A stretch of DNA of 64,000 nt from Protea cynaroides. Taxonomy: Eukaryota > Streptophyta > Magnoliopsida > Proteales > Proteaceae. The stretch covers positions 37,133,758-37,197,757 of the forward strand of contig CM053266.1 in NCBI GenBank assembly GCA_028583415.1, in the 5' to 3' direction. The notes below the pieces were generated by a model that saw only the letters and a list, made by a program, of their open reading frames with translations, was not told where the DNA came from and did no database searches. Shown piece by piece: positions 35,501 through 47,821 of this stretch (positions are counted from its first letter, which is position 1; each line of letters starts with the position of its first letter). A program made the position numbers and the translations under genes.

Positions 35501-38500
35501 CTCTCTTATACTGACTTAATTAAGTAGACTCAGAACATAACTCTATTTAGCTGATAAATATCCTAATCTATCCCAAACACTTACGGCACTAATATATTGT
35601 ATCCTTTGTGCACAAAAAATGTGGGCCTTACAATTGGGAACATTACATGTAAAAACACTAAGCTAAATAAGATCAATTTTTTGACTGGGCCTACATTATT
35701 CCCCCTAGGTTCGAAAAAAACTCATCCTCGAGTTTTATAGAATGGTAGGAATAAGACGTTTTGACGTGTGCTTGCAAGTCGTTGTCTTGAAGTGTGTACT
35801 GTAGAACAAACGTATGATATGGAACAACTTTCATTGCAAGAGGATCTTTCACAAGTTCATTTTCTTCTCTAAATGGTTGAGCGTCCTCAGACCATTTAGA
35901 GAAGTTCTTCATCTTGTTAGTTGTGGCAGCATTGTAGGCATGGTGTTTGATGATCGTGAAGGCTTGACTGGTACCAGCAACTCCTTAAAAATAAATCTTT
36001 GATACAGATGAGGGGGTTCTTTGGTCCGTAAGTTCCATTCATGATCATTGACAACCTTTCTTTCTACACTTCACAATTAACTTTCTTTGATGACTTGTTT
36101 GAAAGAAAGATATACATACATCAAGCACCATAGACTGTGGGACGAGATTCCCATTCTGACTTCATCTATGAATAGAGAAGTCTTCTATTGTGCAAACGAA
36201 TTCTAGTCTTAAAAACAAGGTATCCATGCCTAAGTCAGGCTTTGATAGCAAGTTGATGCGGGCAGTGGCCAATCCTAATTCCCAGATTAGGAACCAAGGA
36301 TTTGATTGCTGCAACAGATTCTCAGTTTTAAGTAGATTTTTCTGACAAACCAGGGGTTAAAAGCTTGCTGGTTTTGATATTCCATTAGACTGCGGTGGGG
36401 AAGAGAGAGAGAGAGAGAATAAATAAGAGAAGAAAGAAAAGAGATAGGAGGGCCGTTTTGGGGTTGTGGACAATACCCATTAACAGTAACATGAAGAAAA
36501 AAGAAGAAGAGAGAAGAGAAGGGTAGAGGGGAAACCGGGAAAAGAGCTCACAGCTCACACATTCACAAATATAATTCTATTCGACTATGTAATTTTATAG
36601 GGGTTAGGGTTACATCCTTATATAAAAAGCTCTATAGTAGAAATCTAGTAAATATCAGACAAATTCTAACAGAATTAAACAACTACCAAAATTACTCTTA
36701 ACTGCTCTCTTATACTGACTTTATTAAGTAGACTCAAAATAGAACTCTATCTAGCTATTAAATATTCTAATCTACCCCAAACACTTAAAACCTTAATCTC
36801 CTGCACCCCTTATGGACTTCTAATTTGGGCATCATAATTGGGCAAAGTACAAGTAAAAACACAAAAAACAAAAGCCATAACCAAGTACTAGCATAACAAG
36901 ACTAATTTTTGGACCGACCTGCATTACATGCTGATCATTGTGACCTTATCAGACCCCTGATGCTTTGCAGGCTTGAGGGACCTTGTGGACTTTCTACCAG
37001 CTTCTCTTGCAACTATTATAACTTACTTCTCTGCTGAAATTACTCGTGGTATTTGGAAGCCTGTTTCAATGAATGGAGTGGACTGGCCTAGTCCAGCAGC
37101 AAACCTTCTTTTGATTGAATCTGAAATAAAGGAAATACTTGCTGCTGCAGGTGTTGATGCTCCCAGCTGTTCGGCAGGTACATTCTACTGTGCTTTTTTC
37201 TTCGTCTATCTGCTTCTGTATGTTTGTTATATTAACCGACCGTATAATTCACATGGTTGAACCAATGTACTTGAATTCCAAAGTTTTCTATTATTTCCTT
37301 AATTTTCCAGGGTTCTTGATTTAGGAAAGATTAGGAAATCAAGATTTAAGGGCCGAACGGAGGAGGGTAGGATGTGGTGCAAAAGCAGCAGAAAAAAGAG
37401 GCTGATTGTTTCGTACTTATCTCATACACGTGAGGGCAGAAACTTGTTCTGCTGTTAGGCCAGCTAATAAGAAGAAAGAAATTGGGAATGATGGGCAAGG
37501 GAAATGTGCCTTAGGTAGTCAAGTTGTACTAGGTGCATGAGTTTAATGTGTTAGAGAGATAAATTATGTAAAACTTGGCTAATGGGATTAAAAAGAAGGT
37601 TTAATTATGGTTCAATGCATAGTTGTCATGGGTGACGCCTAGGCGTCCGGGCGGTTATTATAAGCCTGGGCACCAGGGCGCCTTATGTACATGAGAAAGG
37701 TGGTCGCCCAAAGTGCCTGGGCGTCGCCTAGGGCACTTTGGACGCCCAGAATTTCTGGGTGGGCGCCTTGTTTTCAATGTGTGTTTTTTTTTTTCCTCAT
37801 TTCTGAATTTTCTTCACAAGATTTATTAGGCTAGACAGGAACAACATTTATCAGGTAATACTTATTTATGACTAATATCATTTAAGTAAATGTCATTTAT
37901 TTAAGATATTATTCATAAATAAGCAAATATCCCCCTATTTGAATCCAATAAAAATAGTCTAAAATTCAAATTCCAGAAGGATAAAAAGTCAACCCTCTAG
38001 TTCAAAAACAAAAATCATATTTTTGGGTGCGGGGGTGATTTTTAACTTCCAAATGCTCGGTTTTTTCAAATATAAAAATTTCATAAATCTTATTATAGTA
38101 AAGCATCACTAAAAACCAAGAGTATGCCATATCTTGCTTTGATGCCCAAAAAATAATTTATATTCAGACGACTTTAAACAGCATTCGCGTACTCTGAACA
38201 AGGTTTGACCGAAGTATAACTCCTTTATTATAACTCGGATTCAAGCAATCTCATATTTGTTGGAAAACTGATTATGCTAGCTTTGCAACGAAATCGAGAT
38301 TGTTTGAATCCAAACTATATTAAAGGAGTTACGCTCTGGTCAAATTTGTTAGAAGTACACAAATGTTAGTCATAAATACGAGTTTCCTACTTAACTCTAG
38401 ACACAATCCCAAGTCTCAGCATACACTAGCAAACTTGGGTCCATACCACATATTATCATTTTTGATGTTTTTATTTAAAATAATGTGGGAATATGTGTAA

Positions 38501-41500
38501 AATGGTTAAAATAGGTTACAGAAAAAAAAAAAAAAAAAACTCAGATCAAGAAAAACACTTTTGGGCTCTCGAAACCAAGTTTTGAGATGTCCCGGGAAAA
38601 ATACCAGGCTTCGACCAAGTTTCGGTTGAAACCCGAGATATCTCGGTTTCGAGGCTGGCCGAAACTAGGACCAGCACCTCGAACCTCGGGTACAAGCTTA
38701 CTTTTAGAGGAATAGAGGCACAAACACTTATTTTGGCATCATAGAGGTAAGTAACATTATAGTCTTCCTCTTTGCAGTCTTGTTCCTTACTTATATGCTA
38801 AGATGTTCTAAGTTCTAACTTCTTACTTTATTGATTTGTGATTTTTTGTTTATTATAAATATGTTTTTTTTATGTCCTATATTTTATTCATTATTTGTTG
38901 TCTTATTGGTTTTCTCACATTAATTATTTATGTAGAATGTTGCATATATATAAACATTATATGGCATTAATGTTTTAGAAAAAAAAAAAAAAATACACTG
39001 TGAACGCCTTGGTTGCCTAGCAGTCTAGGCCCTAGAATGCCCCGAACGCCTTGGATCGCCTTGTCGACTTGACAACTATGGTTCAATGAAATGGTTAGTG
39101 AAGCAAGAGCCTTCAAACCATGTTCAAGATGTGTGATTAGCAAAGGGGAGGATGTGGTGGAAATTTGTTCTACTGTTAGGCCAACTGATTCAAATAGATT
39201 CCAGCACAAGTATTCATGTTGGAATAAGCCCAAACCAAGCCCAAAGCCTAGTCTAATAGGTTAATAAGTAGTCTATTGGGTTATATGGGTTATGGGTTAG
39301 GATTTGTTATGTTTTCTTTTGTATAGATTTATTTTGAAAGTCTAAATATGGGTGAGAAGTGGTCCATATGAATTTAGAAGTCTAAGAGTCATTATTGAAG
39401 TCTAAGAATCATTTTTAAAGTCTAGGAGTCATTAGTGGAGTTTACTTTTCCTAGGTGAATTAATATAGCGGGTTTTACTCTCCAAGGCAGCATTGATGTT
39501 TTTATTTTCAAATTCTTATTTGTAGTTCCCCATGTCTTGGGAATAGTTTCAATGTCTAGGAATTGTTTTCTCTGTCTTGTTTTGTTTCCTAGGTCTAGGG
39601 TTTGTTATCAATGTATGGGTTTTAGTTTCTAGGTGTTGAGAATTCCATTTAGTCCATTTAATTCAACTTGATGTAACCAAAGGACTGTTAAGACTTCTTT
39701 TTCCCTATATAATGGAATTATGGATTGCTGTTACAGCATCCAGAATTTCGTGAAAATCTTCTCTTTGAGATTTACTTGTGAGAATCAAGTGTGCTTGTGA
39801 GAAACAAGTGTGCCTAGGTGGGACTCCTATGGCTGGGCAACTAGTGGGACTCTAAACTGCCTTCTATCCATTAAAATTTTACCACACTTTTCTTCTGAAT
39901 ATTCTACTTGAATATTTTTGCTTGTGTGACTCAAGTGGGCTTAGGTGAGACTCCTATAACGAGGCACTAGTGGGACTCTAGCTTGCCAAAGTTATCTTCT
40001 AGTGGGACTCTAGTACCTATCCTTATTCTATCAGTCTTCGATCTTGGCTTGCTTACCTTTTGGGTTTGCATCACCAGCTTATAAGAAGAAAGAAATTGGG
40101 AATGATGGACAAGGGAAATGTGCCTCAAGTAGTCAGGTTTACTAGGTGCACGAGTTTAATGTGTTAGAGAGGTAAATTACATAAAACTACTAAGAGTTGG
40201 TTGGCTAATTGGATCAAAGAAGGTTTAATTGTGGCTCAATGAAATGGTTGGCGAAGCAGTAGCATCTTAAAACCATGTTCAAGATGTGTGATTAGTGGTG
40301 GACAAACTGGGATTAATTGTTCTGGACTTTTGTCTATGCGTGTGGCAAAAACTGGTTCAGATAGTAAATCAGCTATGATGGAGAAGGAATTCACAATGAT
40401 TGGTAATAAGCATGTCTTAGGTTTTATGAGGTGAACATTAGTTCAGGACTTAGAATGGTAAGAACCCCCATATCCAAACCAAACACAATTAAACCTTTAG
40501 TTTTCTACCTTTATATTTTCATTTTAAAATCTTAGTTTTTGTTACAAAATAGGAAAAATTTCACGCACTTCCACTGAGGTTTACCTTATCTCAACCACCC
40601 CTGTTATCATCATTAATGACAACCGCATCCCACACTATTAAGATGAGTAACGGAAAAGTTGAAATGACAATTTTACCCTTTTTCTAAAAACACCACCATC
40701 GTCCTTTTTAAACCACAATAAAAAATTTGCAAGAGATCCAGGAAAGAACAAGTGTTCAACTTCAAAATCGATCCAAGGAAGAAGTCTGCACGAGATCGTC
40801 CAGTGTGTTCTCCTGTTTATGGCTTAGGCGTAGGTATGACGGCTTCTATGATCTCTTTCGTTGATCTCGTATGCACAAAGGTACTGAACTTTGGTTGCAA
40901 ATAATACAATCATAGAAATAAATATAAGAATAAATTTTGAGAGTGTATAAACCTGAAAATACATATAAATAGAAATACATACTGGGTTTGGGTGTGGGAG
41001 AAGAATCTGGCTTATGATTCTTTGAAGGGATGTTCATTGATGAAGAAAAAAAACTTCTCTCTGCCGCTAGCTTCTTCCTCCTCTTTTTATATGGTTGTAA
41101 TTCTCTCTTCTTTTTTTCCTGCAATTTCCTTCTACTTTATTTTGTAACATCCTCTCATCTTCTTCCTCTGATCTTCATTTCCTTTCTTTCCTCCTGCTTT
41201 CCGATTCCGTTTCTTTCTGATCCGAGCTCTAACAGTGACAATCGGTGATGATAAAATAAAAATAAAAAAATCTAAATCCAAATCCTAAACCCTAAAACCC
41301 CTTTTCTGTTTTTCCTACCTCTTTTCCTCTCTTCTGCGTATCTTTCTTTACCGGTGACACTCAGTCACCTGGTGACACCAAGGATCTGGTCGTGCTCCTC
41401 CGGGTTGAGAGATTCTGGTGGGTACTTACGGATCTGAGAATCCGACTTGACAATTAGTCGGAAGTCTTAAACCCTAAGAGTTTCTGGATCTGAGAAGAGG

Positions 41501-44500
41501 AATGAGATGATCTTGAATCAAATGCCTTACTTGCTGAAGAGATGCTCTTGGGAGCTACAAAAGGAGGATGAGGACTGACTGGCCTTCCTCACGCCCTTTG
41601 CATCTTTCTCCCCTACTGCTATCTCTGGCAGATTTTTGGCAGCACCCTTTTGCCGCAATCATACTGATCGGCTACCTTCACCACTTTTTTTATTTTGAGG
41701 TATCCAAAGGTAATCTTGACATTAAAATTTTAATGGAGAAGAGACATCAGCATTTAACTGACCTGTCCTAATGGACATGGTCTGTATGATACTTACGTTC
41801 CAAATTAAGGGAGGTGCATTTCATTATTGACGATAATGAGGGGTGGTTGCCATTATGGTAAACCTCAGGGGAGGTGTGAAAATTTTCCCTGCAAAATATT
41901 ACCTTCTTGGACCTCATTGTTAATCCCCCCCCATGCCAAGCACTGTCTATTGCCCTTAGCCAATTCCACCAACCATCCAATCCAGAATGGAACAGTGCAA
42001 AGCAGTCCATAACAGGTCAGTCATTTGCTTTTATTTATTAAGAAAAGAGAATAGCCATCATATTCTCGTCATTTTATTCCAAAAGGTATGGACTACTGAC
42101 TGAGCGTGATAATAAACAATGTTCTTAAAGTTAGATTGGATTTTGGACTGCTCTGGCTTGCCGGTCAATGATGAGATCATGTAGTCCAACAGTCCGAGCA
42201 GGTTGGTCAGTGAAAGTTGAGGTGCACGTCGTTTTTGATATATAAAGTATAAAGATAAGGGGAAAAAGAGTGAGTAAATCTGGACCACCCGATAAATCTG
42301 AGAATCACCCACGTAGATCATTTTGGAGGGACACGTCATCAACGAGGAACAGCGTCATCCCTGCTTGTGCTGACAGGGCACCTTATAAGGCCCCACGCGC
42401 CGATTGAGACACAGCCACCAAAGAAGCGCTTGCAAGATGCTTCGACGTAAGTGTGGTTAATCGCAATAAAAGCGGCCATCTACATTAAATGTTCAGTAAT
42501 AAATGCGAGCCATGTGCATTAAATGGATGCCATTTTGGAGGAACAAGCCACGCCAGTTTAGCATGGGTGCACGTATCTGCCAGGGCGACATGTCAGCTCG
42601 ATTTGATGGTTTAGCCAGCTTGTCCCATTTATCAGGCATGGTGATAAGGGCTCCAATGGACACTGAAGTGTTATATTCGAGCGGCACCCCTCCTTACCCT
42701 ATCACAGAGTGGTTACCAACCCCCACGAACTTGCAAGCAGACTGTACCTCCCACTCAGAGTTGAACGCGATAGTAGCAGTGCCTAAGTGACATTCGAGGC
42801 TCGAGAACCGAGGAAAGAGGTTTTGATAGGCCTCTCTCCTTCGGCTACAAATAGAAGAAAGAAAAGTGGAAGAAGGGACCGAAGCCATTCTACTATTTTG
42901 GCACTCATTCTGTAACACTTGGAAGCATAGTTCGAAATCTCGATTCTCGAGGGTGTCTCGACCCTCTGAGAAACCGAGATCTCGGAAATCTCGGTCGAGA
43001 TCTCGGCGAGACATTGCACAAAAGCCGTGAAGGCTTAAAATATGTATTTCGATCCTAAAATGACCATTTTAAAGCTTGATCCTCTGGGGGAACCTTATTT
43101 TAGCATATATAAACATATTTAAACCATAAAATTTTATAAATAATCACACATGGTGGTTGTTTGGGTTTACATCCATGTTTGGCAGTGTCGGCTTGAAATT
43201 CAAATGTAAACCTAGGGTAATATTGGTTATTCTACATAATGTAACACTACTAGAAGATCACAGAAGATCAAATGAGCCAGTAAAATGATATATTAGGAGA
43301 AGAATAAACATAATAACACTTAATTAGTTAATTCTCATAGTAAAAAAAACTCATAGTAGTCAAGTAGACTATACAATCATAATTCATGCATTATGTCGAG
43401 ACCAGTCAAGAATTAGTCGAAAAATGGTCGAGAACTGGTCAAAAATGTCGAGAAATGGTCGAAAATGTCGAGAAATTGTCGAAAATGTCGAGAAATAGTC
43501 GAAAATGTCGAGAAATGCTCGAGAACTAGTCGAGATGGTCGAGACACTGTATCGAGGCGAGATCTCGTCTCGAGCTCCTCGAGATCCTCGAGATCTCGCC
43601 GAGATCTTCGAGATCTCGCCGAGATTTAAAACTATGCTTGGAAGGTGATCTCTTTCACTGCTAGACACCTCTGTCCCTTCTCTAAAAAGGAACTTGGATA
43701 TCTTACTTCCAAGTTTTATCTGCTTGTCTTGGATCTTTATTGACTTAGGCATCGGAGTGGCCACGGGGTTATAACCCATCCACCTCAATGTGTGTTGTTG
43801 ATCTACTGTCACAGGTGGCATCATCTTAAGCACCGGGCGAAATCCAGTGACAACATATAATGTTACAGAAATGGCATGAGTGAAGTGCTTGCTGTGGGGG
43901 TCGAATAGTGAGTATGCTGTTCTTAGGTTCTTGAGTTCAAATCTGATTTCAAGCTGTCTCTATTTTTCTGGTGCAACCTAGGGTTCCAGAACCAATTAGG
44001 TTGCTATGGGCCCGCCAAAGTTTCAAGAAAATTTTTATAAAAAGAATACTGGCAATTCTGTAATTTTTGGGCTGTTCATGACCTTTTTGGGAAGAGCAAA
44101 CAGTATAGGCAAATAGTAATTTAATTTGAAGGAGAAGGACTTTCTGAAATTTCAGAAAAGACAGTAAAACAGAAGCAATCTTTGAAAAAATTGATTTAGT
44201 AATTTACAAAATTTCTGTCCTTATCTATTAATTTTTAAAGTGATCATTTTCTACCTCTCGACATAATAGAAAGAGCGATAGACCCAGGCTACTTTAAGAT
44301 GAGATATCTCACTCAATACGAATCAAATTGAGCTGAAATTTTAGGCAGACACCCAAACCAGCTGTCAAATTAATAAAAAAATTCTCTGAAACATAATCTG
44401 GCGGTAGTTGCGGGTTGTTAACTCACATCAGAGTGGTCTTTGGAAGCAAGGACCTAGGGTTTGGGTCGCCTAAGGAAGGCAATCTACGTCTCAAATTTCA

Positions 44501-47500
44501 GGCCAAACTGATGAGCTATAGCGAGTCGGCATATGCCATGGTTCCACTCTGTTTCATCACTAACAGCAGAAACGAAAACTGTATCGAGAATAACAAGAGA
44601 GAAGGGGGGAATAAAGGTGGGGAAAAGAGAATTATCACACCTGAATCAAGAAGAGAGCAGAGGAGAGGAAACAGCAGCCGTCTTCCGATTCTGGTGGATG
44701 ACACTAGCTCAACAACTCATGAGGAAAATCCTCAAGCTTCATTATTCAATTCAACTTAACTCCATCATACGTAGACCTGTGAAAACAGAAAAAATAACCT
44801 TGTTCTGACTCTATGATTGAAACAGAGTTTGAATCAAACCTACGCCACAACTATCGATTGCTAAACAGGATTAAAATAATAAAAATTAATTGACAAAATA
44901 ACCCCAAATAAATGATATTCCCTAGCTATCTTGATGTAGATAGATTCCAACACAAGTATTCATGTTGGAACAAGCCCAAAGCCTAGTCTAATGGGTTAAT
45001 AAGTAGCATATTGGGTTATATGGGTTATAGGCTAGGATTTATTATGTTTTCTTTTGTATTGGGTCTATTTTGAAAGCCCAAATATGAGTGATAAGTGGTC
45101 TATACGAATTTAGAAGTCTAAGAGTCATTAGTGCAGTCTAAGAGTTATTTTTAAAATCTAAGAGTCATTAGTGGAGTGATTTCTAGGCAACTCTTATTGG
45201 CTAAGTCTTTTTTTAGTCTTTTCATGTTCCTAGGTGAATTATTGTAGTGGTTTTACGTTCCAAGGCAGCATTAATGTTTTCATTTTCAATGTCTTGTTTG
45301 TAGTTTCTCATGTCTTGGGACAATGTCTTGGAATTATTTTCTATGTCTTGGAATTGTTTTCTATTTTTTGTTTTTGTTTCTTAGGTCTAGGGTTTGTTAT
45401 CGATGTATGGGTTTTAGTTTCTAGGTGTTGAGAATTCCATTTAGTCCATTTAATTTAAGTTGATGTAACTAAGGGGCTGTTAAGCCTTCCCTTTCTTTAT
45501 ATAATGGAATTATAGGTTGCTATTACAGCATCCAGAACTTTTGTGAAAATCTTCTCTTTGAGATTTACTTGTGAGAAACAAGTGTGCCTAGTTAGGATTT
45601 ATATGGCTGGACAACTAGTGAGACTCTAGATTACCATCTATCTATCTTTCTTCATATTTTCAATTATCATCACATTCCCTTCAATGTTAATTTGAGACCA
45701 GTGAGACCCGCTGATTGGTAGAACCAAGTGAAGGTATTTTCTACTGCTAGTATGCTGTTTTCTGTTGTCTAAGATAGGACTGTCATGCATATCTGATTGC
45801 TGTAATGGACTATTGAGCTACTTTATTTGCTGATCCTGGTTTGGGGTATCCCAATTCCCATCATATCCCTATGGAACTAAACCCATGTTTAGGCTGGTTG
45901 TCCTTGCCCTGGGCTTCCAAACTGATTCATGTTGGTCCAACCATGAAAGTGTTGCATCTTTCTTTTGAATAAGAAACATTCTACCCTTATTGTATGCAGC
46001 ACAACTGCTCATTTTGAATGTTTGGAACAATCCATAAGGTTTGAATGATTGGAACAATCATTTGATTTGAACTGTCCAAACAGCCAACCATTTGGATGGG
46101 ATGGTCCATTGGCGCTTGGCGCTTGGCGCTTGGCGCTTGGCGCTCAATAGGTTGAACATCATGACTGTGTTCAAACAATATTGTCTAATTTATTGTGAAT
46201 GAAAAAAATTATGGTATGGCTGTGTTCCAGCAATCCGTAAGGTTTGAATGATTGGATCAATCATTTGGTTTGAACTGTCCAAACAAACTATTAGCATAAT
46301 ATACAATCCTAAGTGACTGCTTTGACTCAGTCAAAACGGGTAGTCCTAGTCGTGTGAACTGGTGGACTCCTAGTTGGTTTATTAGTTTGCTTTATTAGTT
46401 TCCTTTACCAAATAGGCTTGTTATTTTTCTTTTTCTATTTTGAGTTTATTTCATCTTTAGTTTGTAACTAGGACTTTGATTTGTGTCCTAGATCCTATCT
46501 AGTAATTGTTTTCTATTCTCTACAAATACAAGGTACAAGGAGAGAAGCAATATACTAATTTGATTCTTCTCTCTCTCTCTCTCTCTCTTCCTTTATTTCT
46601 TCTATTATTTCTATTTTGTTACAAGAACCATTTGGATTTAATGGTCCATTGCCGCTCAATAGTTTGAACATCAAAACCGCGTTATTGTCAAATTTATTGT
46701 GAATGAAAAAAAATTATAGTGGTCTCGCCCCTTTGTCTATGGCTTTGTGACTATTTTTAATGAAGAGTTGTTTAAAAGAGAAGGGGTAAAGGTGATGTAT
46801 GGTAGTCAAGGTTTAAAGTATCGGTATCGAGTATCATATCGGAACAGTGATTTTAAGAGATGTATCATATCGTATCGGAGTGATGTGAGATATGCTAAAG
46901 ATGCACATAGAAAGGATCAAGAAACAAACGAAAATGCTTAGGATACTTGCAAAATGTAGTTTTGAACAAAAAAAATACCTTATTAGGCAATATGGGAATG
47001 CATATCAGTTTGGTGCAAGGATTTGAGTCATATATATTTGTTTTTAAGTATCGTATTGATACCGTATTGCATCGACACCTTTTGATACGGGTACATGTCT
47101 GTTAGTATCAAACCATATCGAAGATACTTTAAACTTAATGGTAGTGTTTAATGCAAGAACTGGTTGATACAGTATTCGACCAGCAAATAGAAGAGGATGA
47201 AAATAAGCCCATGTGGTTTGGTTTGGTCCAGCTTTTGGTTCAAACCACGTTCTGTGGTGAAATATTTGGGCTTGTTTAGTCATGGGGTCTAGTTGGGTAT
47301 ATTTTATCTGTTATTTCCTTTTTAATTAAGTGCTTGTGTCAGTTGAGGAAATCCCAAGCAGCTGTTCAATTGGGATCTGGTTCCTTGTCAGTTTGGGTTT
47401 CTGTTTATTTCATTATTGTGACATAAGTATTAGTTTTGAGTCAGCTGAGGATTCTATAAAAAGCACCTACAGCTGGAAGTAGTTGTCCTACTTAGTTCGG

Positions 47501-47782
47501 TCTTTTACTTCCTTAGTTATTAAGTTATCTAGCCAATTAGAAAACTCCATCTTAGCTCACGCAAGAGGGAGATTCTAATTTCTTTCTTTATTTTGTTACT
47601 TTTTTTAAAGTTAGTTTCCTTAAGTAAGTTGTTAGTCTGATTGGGAACCTTATGGAAGGAATCCTGATTAGTTTCTATTTTAATTGTAGCATTTTATTTA
47701 AATACATGTAAGGGGCAAGACCTCACACACGATTTGATTAATGGAATAGTTTTGATTGGTTTTTGAGTTGAGATTGTTGTCT

Positions 47783-47821
<39 letters not shown>

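Larger units (their letters stand above)
35016..36928 (-). mobile_element. Non-autonomous LTR retrotransposon B
   Basis: LTR-like direct repeats at about 35016-35697 and 36254-36928 match in long stretches (GATTAGGAACCAAGGATTTG, TAAGTAGACTCA, CCCAAACACTTA). Between them is 0.55 kb. TGCT occurs just outside both ends as a possible target duplication. The internal region carries a - strand frame ending KLEDEFFSNLGGIM (35691-35912), resembling the last residues of plant retrotransposon polyproteins, and no enzyme domain. Next to the right LTR is CTTTGATAGCAAGT, a primer-site variant also found in element A. Elements A and B are therefore one family. Confidence 0.75.
33584..36970 (+). other. MED33: MED33 intron 10 (3.4 kb)
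   Basis: GT-AG intron that contains a dispersed 1.1 kb repeat (33833-34935) directly followed by non-autonomous LTR element B (about 35016-36928). Only short flanks look native. Confidence 0.85.

Noticed and set aside
43384..43833. 149-codon - frame with repeated Phe/Asp/Ser
   Set aside because: Translation of the GTCGAGAAATG array and LTR end.
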